In this document: piece by piece, positions 17,193-25,442 of the stretch
Position numbering within the stretch: position 1 is the stretch's first letter
How the letters are laid out: each line of letters starts with the position of its first letter
DNA from: Oscillospiraceae bacterium
GTDB lineage: Bacteria > Bacillota > Clostridia > Oscillospirales > CAG-272
DNA: 47,197 nucleotides
Assembly (NCBI GenBank): GCA_015064545.1
Contig: SVSA01000004.1
Location: 1-47,197, forward strand
Direction: 5' to 3'
Notes under the pieces: model-generated
Told to the model about the DNA's origin: nothing
The model's database searches: none
The model's input: only the letters and a program-made list of their open reading frames with translations
Position numbers and translations under genes: made by a program

Positions 17193-17215
17193 GGTAACAC
17201 TTCCTTTCTGATATG

Positions 17216-17257
17216 TGACAGTATATGTATTGTCAGGGGAGAGTATCCCTTCTGACA
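17216..17257 (-). promoter_or_regulatory. Three TGACA/TGTCA half-sites upstream of the LysM gene
   Basis: TGACA (17216-17220) and TGTCA (17231-17235) bound a 20-base imperfect palindrome, with a third half-site CTGACA at 17252-17257. This lies between 24 and 65 bases before the LysM start. It could be an operator, but no matching regulator is proven. Confidence 0.35.
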
Positions 17258-17394
17258 TTCTTAGCATATCACACAATCTGTCCCATAAAATGGACTTCGA
17301 TATGGAAAAAACACTTTTTTTGAACCTTTTTTGCCTTTTGGCATAGGATAGCAATAGCCGAAAAGGTATATCTGCGAAAGGAATGGGGAGTGTT

Positions 17395-18441
17395 ATGCCG
17401 AACTGCGAAAACAGGGAGAATTGTTTTTTCATCGGCGCCAATACGGCGGGGGGCTTTGTCAGCCACATTCGCGAAATCGTGTGCGCGATGCGGAAGGTTT
17501 ACATTTTGAAGGGAGGACCCGGAACCGGAAAATCGACCTTTATGCGCCGATTGGCCGAGGACATGGAGGCGCTCGGATATCCGGCAGAGCGATACTACTG
17601 TTCCTCGGACAGTCTTTCGCTTGACGGTATCGTGTTCCGCGATCTTGGTGTTGCTGTGGTGGATGGGACACCCCCGCACGTATGGGAAGCCAGCTGTCCC
17701 GGGGCCGTCGAGGAGCTGATTGATCTTGGTGCTTACTGGAACAGCCGTATGCTGGCCGAAAGGGTGAGCGAGATTCGCGCACACAATGAGGAAAAGGCAT
17801 CGCTATTTTCCGGCGTGTATAAATATCTTAGTGTCGGGAAGGTACTTCATTCGGAACGGCAGGCTATTCTCCTGCGTTGCTCGGATGCCGATAAGGCTGA
17901 CCGAGCCGCCGAACGCTTGATCCGCCGTTTAGGAGGCGGTGCAGGATTTTCACTGATGAACCGACAGATTACATCGATTGGTATGCAGGGACGGACGGTT
18001 CTTCCGACCTACGAGAGGGCAGCAACCGAGCATTGGGTCATATCGGATCATCGCGGTCTTGCCGGTATGATGTTCGAAAACCTGCTTCGCTATGCTGAAA
18101 AAAGCGGTCTTGCCGTCTGGATATCCCGTGATCCCATGCAGGAAATCGAAGCCTTGTTTTTCCCCGAAAAAGGGGTTTCGGTCACCTTGAATGCCGAGAC
18201 TGCGGATCGTGTCATCAATACCGAACGCTTCCTGTGCCGCGAGGCTTTGGCCTTGGAGCGTGCGCGATTAAGGTTTTTAACGCGCTTGGAAAAGGAGCTT
18301 TTTCTGCGAGTTGAGGAGGCATTTTCTGAGATTAAGCGCTGTCATTTTGCTTTGGAGGGACTCTATTATCCCGCGATGGATTTTGATCGGGTAGCCAAAC
18401 GGCGTACCGAGCTGCTTCACACGATTCTTGCGCTTCGATAG
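17395..18441 (+). CDS. P-loop ATPase of unknown function (PRK06851-like)
   Basis: A 348-residue protein with a clear Walker A motif GGPGTGKST (residues 40-48), preceded by the conserved N-terminal FFIGANTAGGFVSHI. I recall this type as an uncharacterised ATPase family common in spore-forming Firmicutes. No membrane segment or extra domain is seen. The ATG at 17395 is preferred because GGGGAG lies 4 bases upstream; an in-frame ATG at 17383 has its AAAGGA abutting the codon. It diverges from the LysM gene. The gene ends just before a fresh promoter at 18443. Confidence 0.8.
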   Translation: MPNCENRENCFFIGANTAGGFVSHIREIVCAMRKVYILKGGPGTGKSTFMRRLAEDMEALGYPAERYYCSSDSLSLDGIVFRDLGVAVVDGTPPHVWEASCPGAVEELIDLGAYWNSRMLAERVSEIRAHNEEKASLFSGVYKYLSVGKVLHSERQAILLRCSDADKADRAAERLIRRLGGGAGFSLMNRQITSIGMQGRTVLPTYERAATEHWVISDHRGLAGMMFENLLRYAEKSGLAVWISRDPMQEIEALFFPEKGVSVTLNAETADRVINTERFLCREALALERARLRFLTRLEKELFLRVEEAFSEIKRCHFALEGLYYPAMDFDRVAKRRTELLHTILALR

Positions 18442-18442
18442 C

Positions 18443-18471
18443 TTGAAATTTTTGCGCGGATGTGATATACT
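18443..18471 (+). promoter_or_regulatory. Sigma-A promoter of the radical SAM gene
   Basis: TTGAAA (18443-18448), 17-base spacer, TATACT (18466-18471), starting right after the ATPase stop codon. Confidence 0.75.
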
Positions 18472-18504
18472 GGATAAGGACATATGTTTTTCCGGAGGAT
18501 TATC

Positions 18505-20109
18505 ATGCGCGTTGCTCTTGTTACACTCAATGCGTCCTATGCTCATACCGCGCCGGCGCTTCGCTGTCTCGGAGCTTCTTTGATCCAACACGGTCACAAG
18601 GTGATTTCGATTGAGCGTACGCTGAAGGATAAGCACTTGTCGGTGTTGGCTTCTTTGATTGAGGCTGATGCTGAGGTGTATGGCTTTTCCACCTATATCT
18701 GGAATCTGACCGAGCATTTGGCTCTGGCGGCGCGGCTGAAGGCGGTGCGGCCGGAGGTTACGATACTATTTGGCGGTCCTGAGGTTTCCTACGAGGAGGA
18801 ATCGTTTTTTAAACAGCATCCGTGTGTCGATCTGATTCAGGCAGGAGAAGGAGAGGAGGCGTTGCCGGCTCTCGTGGCGGAGCTTGAAGCAAAGGGAAGG
18901 GATGCGGTGATCGCCGCAGGACGGATTCGACGTGGCGAGGCTTATGAAGGCTTTTTAGAAGCCGGTGTATCCTATTCCTCGGATACCGACCGTCCGATGG
19001 TGTATTATGAATCCTCACGCGGTTGTCCGTATGCGTGCTCCTACTGCTTGTCGGCGGCTGAAACCGGCGTGCGCGCCAAACCGGTATCTCGTGTCCTTCA
19101 GGAGTTGAAGGTGTTTGAGACGATGCCGGCGGTGAAGATCGTAAAATTTGTGGATCGTACCTTTAATTTCGATCGCCATCGTGCTTGTGCCATTTGGGAA
19201 GGCTTGCTGAAGGAAGAATATACAAAAACCTATCATTTCGAAATAGCGGCAGAATGGATCGATGAGGATACGCTGGCGGTATTGTCTCGTTTTCCGCGCG
19301 GAAAAGTGCAGCTTGAAGCGGGTGTGCAGAGCACAAATCCGATCACGCTGGCGGCAATTCATCGAAGCCGCGAGGTACAGCGTACACTTGCTTGGCTGAA
19401 GCGTCTGCGCGATTTGGGAACCATCCATATTCACGCCGATCTGATTGCCGGATTGCCGCACGAGAATATTGAGCGCTTTGCCGTCTCTTTTGATGAAACC
19501 TATCCGGTTTGTGATCAGCTTCAGCTCGGATTTTTGAAGCTTCTTAAAGGAACACCGTTGCATCGGGAGGCGGCAAGCTTCGGTATTGTGGCTTCGCCCG
19601 AGCCGCCGTACGAGGTTTTGCGGACAGACGATCTTTCCTTTGCGGATCTACTGCGGTTGCATCGGATCGAGGGGGTGCTGGAGCGCTTCGGAAACAGCGG
19701 GCATTTTGATTACACCTTAGCGTCCATTTGGGCGAAGGGGATCTCTCCTTTTTCCTTTTTTGACGGACTCGCCCGTGTCATCGGTGACGGGGAAGGACTT
19801 TCGCAATTACGTGCGATTGAGCATCTGAAAACCTATTGTCTTTCGCTTTTGGATGCGGCCGAGGCCGAAGCCCTGATTGGCCGTTTGCGCTTGGATTATT
19901 ATATCCATGAATGTGGCAATTGTCCGTCCTTTCTTGCCGGCGGCGGAGAAGGGGTTGTAGCACCGATTCGCCGCAGCTTCTGCATGGGAAAATGCCCCGA
20001 GTATCCGAAAAATGCTACCGAGGTTCATCATTTTGCCTTTGATCCTGAGGGGTATTACGTCATTGATCGCAAGGGACACCGTGTTACCCGCGTGCTGTGT
20101 GATCTTTAA
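18505..20109 (+). CDS. B12-binding radical SAM protein (DUF4080 type)
   Basis: A 534-residue protein. Residues 1-125 resemble a cobalamin-binding domain (VALVTLNASYAHTAPALRCLG; YGFSTYIWN; LFGGPEVSYE). The radical SAM core carries Cys174, Cys178 and Cys181 (SRGCPYACSYC), which would bind the 4Fe-4S cluster. The C-terminal third fits DUF4080, with CGNCPSF and SFCMGKCPEY cysteine motifs. Substrate unknown; related proteins are predicted methyltransferases or oxidoreductases. GGAGGA lies 5 bases before the chosen ATG; an upstream in-frame ATG at 18484 is rejected. Confidence 0.9.
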   Translation: MRVALVTLNASYAHTAPALRCLGASLIQHGHKVISIERTLKDKHLSVLASLIEADAEVYGFSTYIWNLTEHLALAARLKAVRPEVTILFGGPEVSYEEESFFKQHPCVDLIQAGEGEEALPALVAELEAKGRDAVIAAGRIRRGEAYEGFLEAGVSYSSDTDRPMVYYESSRGCPYACSYCLSAAETGVRAKPVSRVLQELKVFETMPAVKIVKFVDRTFNFDRHRACAIWEGLLKEEYTKTYHFEIAAEWIDEDTLAVLSRFPRGKVQLEAGVQSTNPITLAAIHRSREVQRTLAWLKRLRDLGTIHIHADLIAGLPHENIERFAVSFDETYPVCDQLQLGFLKLLKGTPLHREAASFGIVASPEPPYEVLRTDDLSFADLLRLHRIEGVLERFGNSGHFDYTLASIWAKGISPFSFFDGLARVIGDGEGLSQLRAIEHLKTYCLSLLDAAEAEALIGRLRLDYYIHECGNCPSFLAGGGEGVVAPIRRSFCMGKCPEYPKNATEVHHFAFDPEGYYVIDRKGHRVTRVLCDL

Positions 20110-20116
20110 AACACCA

Positions 20117-20154
20117 AAAGCCGTTCGTTTTCGAATCGAAAAACGAACGGCTTT
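20117..20154 (+). terminator. Terminator of the radical SAM gene
   Basis: A perfect 15-bp stem AAAGCCGTTCGTTTT / AAAACGAACGGCTTT (20117-20131, 20140-20154) with an 8-base loop, 7 bases after the stop codon. Confidence 0.85.
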
Positions 20155-20183
20155 GCGTTATTAAGAAGAGATTGCTTGCAAAA

Positions 20184-20209
20184 GCCCCGATGGAAAATCC
20201 CATCGGGGC
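20184..20209 (-). terminator. murA terminator
   Basis: GCCCCGATGG / CCATCGGGGC (20184-20193, 20200-20209), a 10-bp GC-rich stem followed on the minus strand by TTTTGC. It starts just beyond the murA stop codon. Confidence 0.85.
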
Positions 20210-20214
20210 GGTTT

Positions 20215-21504
20215 TTAATTGGCCTTGGCGAACGGTTCGCCGTCGGGTGTCGTGATGCGCTTGATATCGGCACCGACCAAACGGAGCTTGCCGACAATAT
20301 CGTCGTAACCACGCTCAATATGGTAGATGTCTTCAATTTCGGTAACACCGTTTGTGGCGAGCGCAGCAATGACCATGGCCGCACCGGCACGGAGATCAAC
20401 CGCCTTAATCGTAGCGGGAGACAGCTTATCAACCCCTTCGATGACGGCGGTACGTCCGTCCACCTTGATGCAGGCGCCCATCCGCTTCAGTTCTTCCACA
20501 TAGCGGAAACGGTTATCATATACGCCCTCGCTTAACAGGCTGACGCCGTTGGCAAGACAGAGTAAAACACCCATCTGAGGCTGCATATCGGTGGGGAAGC
20601 CGGGATAGGGCATCGTTTTAACATTGATACGGTTCAGCGGCTTGCGATAGGAAACCGAAACCGTTTCGTCATCTTCAATGACCTCCACGCCCATCTCCTG
20701 AAGTTTGGCTGTGATGGATTCCAAATGCTTGGGGATAACATTGGAAATGGTTAGGCTGCCCTTCGTGGCGGCGGCCGCCAGCATAAAGGTTCCGGCTTCG
20801 ATCATGTCGGGAATGATGGCATAGGTACAGCCGTGCAGCTTTTCGACACCTTTAATTTTGATGGTATCGGTACCGGCGCCGCTGATCTTGGCTCCGCAGG
20901 TGTTGAGGAAGTTGGCCAGGTCAACAATGTGAGGCTCGCGAGCTGCATTTTCAATAACGGTCGTTCCCTCACCCTTGACGGCGGCGAGCATGACATTCAT
21001 CGTGCCGCCGACGGTGATTACGTCGAAGAAAATATTGTTACCGCGGATACCGTTGGGAGCGACGACCTCAACATAACCGCCCTCCACATTGACCTCGGCA
21101 CCCAGAGCGCGGAACCCCTTGATGTGCTGATCGATCGGACGAACGCCGAAGTCGCATCCGCCGGGATATCCGACATAAGCGCGGCCAAAGCGGGCCAGCT
21201 CGGCGCCGAGCAGATAGTAGGAGGCGCGCATCTTGCGCACCAGATCGATCGGGGCTGTGCCGCCGACCGCATACGAGGCATCGATTTCAACGGTGGTGCG
21301 GTTGATTTTACGTACCGAAAGCCCCATCGACTTCAAAATTTTGAGCGAAAGAGTAACATCATCGATGTCAGGTAGATTTTCAATAATACAAACATCTTCG
21401 GTTAACAGGCAACCCATCAGGATCGGAAGCGCCGCATTTTTCATGCCGCTGATTTCAATGGATCCGGTGAGCGGATGGCCGCCGCTGATTACGATTCTTT
21501 CCAT
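20215..21504 (-). CDS. murA: UDP-N-acetylglucosamine 1-carboxyvinyltransferase
   Basis: MurA transfers enolpyruvate from PEP to UDP-GlcNAc, the first committed step of peptidoglycan synthesis, in the cytosol. The 429-residue length is typical. Visible motifs are SGMKNAALPIL (substrate lysine-asparagine), YPGGCDFGVRPIDQHI with the catalytic cysteine at residue 117, and GFPTDMQPQMG. The cysteine means the usual fosfomycin target is present. The start at 21504 is chosen because AAAGGTG lies about 9 bases upstream; a reading from 21585 adds a non-family leader. Whether it is a murAA or murAB paralogue cannot be told. Confidence 0.96.
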   Translation of the reverse strand: MERIVISGGHPLTGSIEISGMKNAALPILMGCLLTEDVCIIENLPDIDDVTLSLKILKSMGLSVRKINRTTVEIDASYAVGGTAPIDLVRKMRASYYLLGAELARFGRAYVGYPGGCDFGVRPIDQHIKGFRALGAEVNVEGGYVEVVAPNGIRGNNIFFDVITVGGTMNVMLAAVKGEGTTVIENAAREPHIVDLANFLNTCGAKISGAGTDTIKIKGVEKLHGCTYAIIPDMIEAGTFMLAAAATKGSLTISNVIPKHLESITAKLQEMGVEVIEDDETVSVSYRKPLNRINVKTMPYPGFPTDMQPQMGVLLCLANGVSLLSEGVYDNRFRYVEELKRMGACIKVDGRTAVIEGVDKLSPATIKAVDLRAGAAMVIAALATNGVTEIEDIYHIERGYDDIVGKLRLVGADIKRITTPDGEPFAKAN

Positions 21505-21595
21505 GTATATAAACACCTTTAGCGTTGTCGGTTTGTAGAAAACGGTCACTTGACCGAGCGATAGCCGCAAAACGGCAGGATACATTATCCTGTAT

Positions 21596-21623
21596 ATTAT
21601 AGCACATTTGCGAAAAAAATCAA
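21596..21623 (-). promoter_or_regulatory. murA promoter and folded leader
   Basis: On the minus strand TTGATT (21618-21623), 16-base spacer, TATAAT (21596-21601). The roughly 90-base leader carries small inverted repeats: AGGATA/TATCCT-like at about 21577-21591, GCCG/CGGC at about 21564-21576 and CGGTCA/TGACCG at about 21543-21556. Confidence 0.7.
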
Positions 21624-21781
21624 AGAGTTTTTTCAGAAAAGGAAAAAAATATATGTTTTACACATATATATCTAATCGTATTTGTGCAATGTTATGGGTT
21701 TCGCGACAGGAAGCGCCGACTGGATTCGGGAATTGCTTGCAGTATCAGTATATGAGAATCGCTGTTTTCGGTGAACAAGGA

Positions 21782-22231
21782 TCAGGCGACAGGATGGCGG
21801 ATAAAGATTACGATCTCCATGCCGATGCGAAGCAGCATGGCAACAGCATTTACCACACAAAGACGAAACGAAACAGCAAGCAAAACCGCCATTGCCTCAT
21901 CGGCATTGCCGCCATCGAAAACGGTGGCGAGATCGGCTGTTGTGACAAAGGAAAAAAAGACTGCGGCCAGTATGGCAAAGCACAGAAAATAGGTGAGCGA
22001 AAACAGGGCCGAGCGAGGATACCTTGTTTGAAAGAACCATTCGATCGCGGCATAGATCAAAATTCCGAGACATGCCAGGATCAGGGCTGCTGTTATGGCA
22101 GAATCGGAGGTTTTGCGTTCTCCGTAAAGAAGGATGGTTTGCATCAGCGCAACCGAAAAAACAAGCAGAGCAAGGAGGATGCCGGTGAGAATCGGGGCAA
22201 GGGGCAGGGAGAGGGTTTTTTTATCCTTCAT
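21782..22231 (-). CDS. Small four-helix membrane protein, unrecognised
   Basis: A 149-residue protein with about four hydrophobic segments (roughly 10-33, 43-63, 75-100 and 116-143), separated by short charged loops such as RKTSDSA and FDGGNADEA. It resembles no family I can name. It is real by composition and by a perfect AAAGGAG 6 bases before the ATG, with its own promoter at 22259-22287. A plus-strand reading across the same span has low-complexity, Lys/Gln-rich protein and is rejected. The 278 bases to murA downstream hold the murA promoter and leader and no further gene. Confidence 0.8.
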   Translation of the reverse strand: MKDKKTLSLPLAPILTGILLALLVFSVALMQTILLYGERKTSDSAITAALILACLGILIYAAIEWFFQTRYPRSALFSLTYFLCFAILAAVFFSFVTTADLATVFDGGNADEAMAVLLAVSFRLCVVNAVAMLLRIGMEIVIFIRHPVA

Positions 22232-22258
22232 AAGTGACTCCTTTCGCTTACTGTCCTC

Positions 22259-22287
22259 ATTTTACCACAATTGGCGAAAAGAAGCAA
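22259..22287 (-). promoter_or_regulatory. Sigma-A promoter of the four-helix membrane protein gene
   Basis: On the minus strand TTGCTT (22282-22287), 17-base spacer, TAAAAT (22259-22264), ending 28 bases before the start codon. Confidence 0.65.
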
Positions 22288-22338
22288 CAGGAAACCCGTG
22301 TTTTTGCAAAAAAAATGGTGGGATTTATCGAATCATTC

Positions 22339-22367
22339 TTGACAGATGTTCATGGATTTGCTATAAT
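22339..22367 (+). promoter_or_regulatory. Perfect-consensus sigma-A promoter of the zinc-ribbon membrane protein
   Basis: TTGACA (22339-22344), 17-base spacer, TATAAT (22362-22367). Both hexamers are exact consensus, suggesting abundant expression. Confidence 0.88.
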
Positions 22368-22405
22368 AACGGTATATAAATTACTTGATATGTGAGGTAT
22401 TGACT

Positions 22406-22849
22406 ATGAAAAACTGTCCGAATTGCGGCAATCTTTGTGACGATGCGGTGGCCTTCTGCAATGCTTGCGGTGCTCCGCTGAACGGAAATGTACCGTATCA
22501 GGGTGCTTTTGATCCTTCGGATCATACGGCAGAGTTCGATGCCAACGACATTTCGCAGAACAAGGTTCTGGCGATGATTCCGTATCTGATGGGTTGGATC
22601 GGCATTATCATTTCGCTTTTGGCGGTGAACAACTCGGCTTATGTGGCTTATCATGTCAAGCAAGCACTGAAGCTGCAGGTGGTTTCCATTCTTTCGATCG
22701 TTCTTTGCATCGTACCGATTCTTGGCTGGCTGGCGTATGCTGTCTGCGCTGTTATCGTGTTTGTTTTGACCATTATGGGCTTCTTCCAGGTTTGCTCCGG
22801 CAAGGCGAAAGAGCTCCCCATTCTTAAAAAGCTGGCATTCTTGAAATAA
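22406..22849 (+). CDS. Zinc-ribbon protein with DUF4870-like membrane domain
   Basis: A 147-residue protein. The N-terminus is a four-cysteine zinc ribbon (CPNCGNLCDDAVAFCNACG, residues 4-22), joined by a short linker to a hydrophobic domain with about three helices (MIPYLMGWIGIIISLLAV; YVAYHVKQALKLQVVSIL; AVCAVIVFVLTIMGFF). The AYHVKQALKLQ segment matches the DUF4870/Tic20-like family, whose function is unknown. GAGG sits 8 bases before the ATG. The minus-strand gene at 37578 has a related membrane domain. Confidence 0.85.
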   Translation: MKNCPNCGNLCDDAVAFCNACGAPLNGNVPYQGAFDPSDHTAEFDANDISQNKVLAMIPYLMGWIGIIISLLAVNNSAYVAYHVKQALKLQVVSILSIVLCIVPILGWLAYAVCAVIVFVLTIMGFFQVCSGKAKELPILKKLAFLK

Positions 22850-22860
22850 ATGTGGCAAGG

Positions 22861-22889
22861 ACAGCCGTCTGTCGCGTGCAGACGGCTGT
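22861..22889 (+). terminator. Strong terminator after the zinc-ribbon gene
   Basis: An 11-bp perfect stem ACAGCCGTCTG / CAGACGGCTGT with a 7-base loop, then a long run of T with few interruptions. Confidence 0.93.
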
Positions 22890-22970
22890 TTTTCTTTTTC
22901 TTTTTTTCAAAAAGATATTGCTGAGATTTGGAAAATATAGTATAATATAATAAGAAGCAGAAAAACAAAA

Positions 22971-22990
22971 GCGCCGCCCAAAGGCGACGC
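22971..22990 (-). terminator. tRNA-Thr terminator
   Basis: GCGTCGCC/GGCGGCGC (8 bp, one mismatch) on the minus strand, followed by TTTTGTTTTTC, directly after the tRNA 3' end. Confidence 0.85.
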
Positions 22991-22991
22991 T

Positions 22992-23067
22992 TGGAGCTGG
23001 TGATGTGACTCGAACACACGACCTGCTGATTACGAATCAGCTGCACTACCGACTGTGCTACACCAGC
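22992..23067 (-). tRNA. tRNA-Thr (anticodon CGT)
   Basis: A 76-base cloverleaf on the minus strand. The 7-bp acceptor stem is GCTGGTG / CACCAGC. The D arm carries AGTCGGTAG, the anticodon stem is CTGATT/AATCAG around the CGT anticodon (reads ACG codons), and the T arm contains GTTCGAGTC. The CCA end is encoded in the DNA (22992-22994). Confidence 0.96.
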
Positions 23068-23077
23068 AAACAAAGAT

Positions 23078-23106
23078 ACTATACCATAGATTTGCGATTT
23101 TGTCAA
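23078..23106 (-). promoter_or_regulatory. Promoter of tRNA-Thr
   Basis: On the minus strand TTGACA (23101-23106), 17-base spacer, TATAGT (23078-23083), ending 11 bases before the mature tRNA. Confidence 0.85.
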
Positions 23107-23156
23107 GAGCAGAATGAAGAAAAACTTTGGAATCTCTTCGGAAAGGCGAATATCAG

Positions 23157-24032
23157 ATGAAATTGACATCGGTAAGTGAGGTGCGCGCCATTATGGAGCG
23201 CCACGGGCTTCACTTTAATAAAGGCTACGGTCAGAACTTTTTAATTAACGAAGCGGTTCCTAAGCGAATTGCCGAAACGTGCGGCGCCTCGGCCGAGGAC
23301 GGTATTTTGGAAATCGGTCCCGGAATCGGCACCTTGACGCGTGAGCTCCTGGCCCGATACCGCAAGGTTGTTGCGGTGGAGATCGACGCTACGCTTCTTC
23401 CGGCCTTGCGGGAAACCACGGCGGATTTTGATCAGTTTACGCTCATTCATGCCGATATCCTGAAGGTGGATCTTCCGGCGCTGATGGCTGAGCACTTTGC
23501 CGGGATGAAGGTTACGGTTTGTGCCAATCTGCCGTATTACATCACAACGCCCATTCTGATGGGCTTGCTCGAATCGGGTTGTTCTTTTGATAACATTACG
23601 GTTATGATCCAAAAGGAGGTAGCGCTTCGCCTGTGCGCTAAGCCCGGCGAGGCCGATTACGGTGCCGTAACCGCGTCGGTAGCGCGGTATGGCCGAGTGT
23701 CCCGTCTCTTTACGGTTTCGGCGGGCAGCTTTTTGCCGGCTCCCAAGGTCGATTCGGCGGTTATTCGCATTGCGCTCGATCCGGTTCGCCGCTATACGGT
23801 TACGGATGAGGCGCTGATGACACGCGTGATTCGGGGTGCCTTTGCCCAAAGACGAAAAACCTTGGTCAATTCTTTGGCGTCCGAATTCGGAGAGCTGAAT
23901 AAAGAGCGCTTGACCGAAGCGGTCACATCCTGCGGCTTTTCTGCCGATGTGCGCGGTGAAAAGCTCGGAATCCCGGAGTTTGCGGCGCTGACCGATGCCA
24001 TTGCGGCGCATATTTCCCCCAAGTTGTTTTGA
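23157..24032 (+). CDS. rsmA: 16S rRNA dimethyladenosine transferase
   Basis: RsmA (KsgA) dimethylates two adjacent adenines in helix 45 of 16S rRNA, a late step in small-subunit assembly. The 291-residue length is normal. Motifs: GYGQNFLINEA near the N-terminus, the SAM-binding ILEIGPGIGTLT, the catalytic NLPYYITTPI and GAFAQRRKTLVNSL towards the C-terminus. I choose the ATG at 23157; an ATG at 23127 precedes the AAAGG site and is not needed. No own promoter is obvious in the short gap after tRNA-Thr. It precedes the HD gene by 15 bases. Confidence 0.95.
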   Translation: MKLTSVSEVRAIMERHGLHFNKGYGQNFLINEAVPKRIAETCGASAEDGILEIGPGIGTLTRELLARYRKVVAVEIDATLLPALRETTADFDQFTLIHADILKVDLPALMAEHFAGMKVTVCANLPYYITTPILMGLLESGCSFDNITVMIQKEVALRLCAKPGEADYGAVTASVARYGRVSRLFTVSAGSFLPAPKVDSAVIRIALDPVRRYTVTDEALMTRVIRGAFAQRRKTLVNSLASEFGELNKERLTEAVTSCGFSADVRGEKLGIPEFAALTDAIAAHISPKLF

Positions 24033-24047
24033 AAGAGAGGTAAGATT

Positions 24048-24629
24048 ATGACACATTTGGAGCGTTTCAAGGAAATTTATCATGCGAATATCAAACGAGA
24101 GGGTGCCGATAAATTCTTCGACTATCTGATGAGCACCAGTGATTTTGTCACCGCACCGGCCAGCACACGCTTTCACGGTGCTTATGAGGGCGGTTTGCTG
24201 GAGCACAGTCTGAATGTCTATGATTGTCTTGTGGATTATTTGGAGCGAAAGCGCGTTAAGGATGTATATGGAATGGCTTATACCCCCGAATCGATTGCGA
24301 TTGCAGCATTGCTTCATGACGTTTGCAAAACCGGATGCTATAAGAAGGGAACCCGTAATGTCAAGGATGCAAACGGCGTGTGGCAGACCGTTCCGACCTA
24401 TGAATTTGATGATAAGCTCCCTTATGGCCATGGAGAAAAGAGTGTTTACATTATCTCCGGCTATATGAAGCTGACACGCGAGGAGGCCTTTGCCATTCGG
24501 TATCACATGGGTTTCTCAGGCACCGAGGATGCTCGCAATGTCAGCGCGGCCTTTGAAATGTTCCCATTGGCCTTTGCCTTGTCGGTGGCTGACAGCGAAG
24601 CAACCTTCTTTATTGAGGGGAAACGCTGA
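24048..24629 (+). CDS. HD-domain hydrolase
   Basis: A 193-residue soluble protein. His and Asp of the HD signature lie at residues 90-91 (LLHDVCK). Upstream HGAYEGGLLEHSLNVYD and downstream GHGEKSVYIIS and RYHMGF supply further metal-ligand histidines. HD proteins are phosphohydrolases acting on nucleotides or RNA ends; the substrate here is unknown. It follows rsmA by 15 bases in an apparent operon and is closed by a terminator. Confidence 0.85.
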   Translation: MTHLERFKEIYHANIKREGADKFFDYLMSTSDFVTAPASTRFHGAYEGGLLEHSLNVYDCLVDYLERKRVKDVYGMAYTPESIAIAALLHDVCKTGCYKKGTRNVKDANGVWQTVPTYEFDDKLPYGHGEKSVYIISGYMKLTREEAFAIRYHMGFSGTEDARNVSAAFEMFPLAFALSVADSEATFFIEGKR

Positions 24630-24652
24630 CAATACGAAGCATATGAGAGAGC

Positions 24653-24677
24653 CCCGCTTACGCGATGCGTAAGCGGG
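24653..24677 (+). terminator. Terminator of rsmA-HD operon
   Basis: CCCGCTTACGC / GCGTAAGCGGG, an 11-bp perfect stem with a GAT loop, then ACTTTTG. Confidence 0.85.
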
Positions 24678-24749
24678 ACTTTTGTCGAGCTTTGTTCGGA
24701 TGATGCGGTTTTTCGGTTTCGTATCGTGAAGACACCGAAATCGGTTCTT

Positions 24750-25409
24750 TTATGCTTTGATATTGTATTCCGAAATTAAGTTAACCTTGATCTCGCCGGT
24801 GTTGTCGTCCTGATAGAGCTGATAGATTTGCCAGCGGAGCTCGCGGCTGGCGAGATCGTCGCGGAAGGTGCCGTTATTGCGGCGGATGCGATAGCCGACG
24901 CGGAATTCGTAGACGGTGGTTTGGTCGGGTTCCCCTTCGTTTATGGTGTATTCGCGAAGCTGATTCATCTCGACATCGTAGATTTGTTGCATGGTAAAGC
25001 GATCCTTGCGGCCGTATTCTGCCAAATACGAGTCGGTGAACATGGCGTTATACTGCTCATGATTTCCGCGAATAATGGCCTCAAAATAGTCAAAGAAGAA
25101 GATCGCCACATCGCCGGTATTGAGACAGTCGGTTTTATTGGCCAAATAGACGCCCTCACCACCGACACGGTACAGTAAGCGCCGTTCCTCCGCCATATAT
25201 TCCTCTTCCTCAAAAATATTGAGATCATAATCGGCCTCGTATAAAAAAACCGGTTGACGCTCGGGCGTTGAGGGTGTCGGCTGAAGCCATCGGGCGATGG
25301 TGCCGTCCAGAATGAAATTCAGGAGCAAAAGAGAGACAAAGAGAATGCCGAGGATGATGAGAAATCGGATGGCCGGTGTCTTATTTTTGACAGACTTCTG
25401 TTGTGGCAT
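24750..25409 (-). CDS. Membrane-anchored protein of unknown function after folC
   Basis: A 219-residue protein with a basic N-terminus and one transmembrane helix at about 15-35 (FLIILGILFVSLLLLNFIL). A Pro/Thr-rich linker (PTPSTPERQP) and a charged extracellular domain follow. That domain contains FFDYFEAIIRGNHEQYNAMF, which could be an NTF2-like fold, but I would not rely on it. GGAGG lies 5 bases before the ATG and the gene starts 33 bases after folC on the same strand, so it may be cotranscribed. No cysteine for lipid attachment is seen at the expected place. Confidence 0.75.
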   Translation of the reverse strand: MPQQKSVKNKTPAIRFLIILGILFVSLLLLNFILDGTIARWLQPTPSTPERQPVFLYEADYDLNIFEEEEYMAEERRLLYRVGGEGVYLANKTDCLNTGDVAIFFFDYFEAIIRGNHEQYNAMFTDSYLAEYGRKDRFTMQQIYDVEMNQLREYTINEGEPDQTTVYEFRVGYRIRRNNGTFRDDLASRELRWQIYQLYQDDNTGEIKVNLISEYNIKA

Positions 25410-25442
25410 GGGAACCTCCGAAAAAGAGAATAAGATGGAAGG

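Noticed and set aside
17216-17257. LexA (SOS) box upstream of the YneA-like gene
   Set aside because: The half-sites are TGACA, not GAAC/GTTC; no LexA gene is visible.
21608-22237. 209-residue plus-strand reading frame opposite the small membrane protein
   Set aside because: Composition is Lys/Gln/Gly-rich without helices or motif, and the minus-strand frame has a perfect ribosome binding site and membrane helices.
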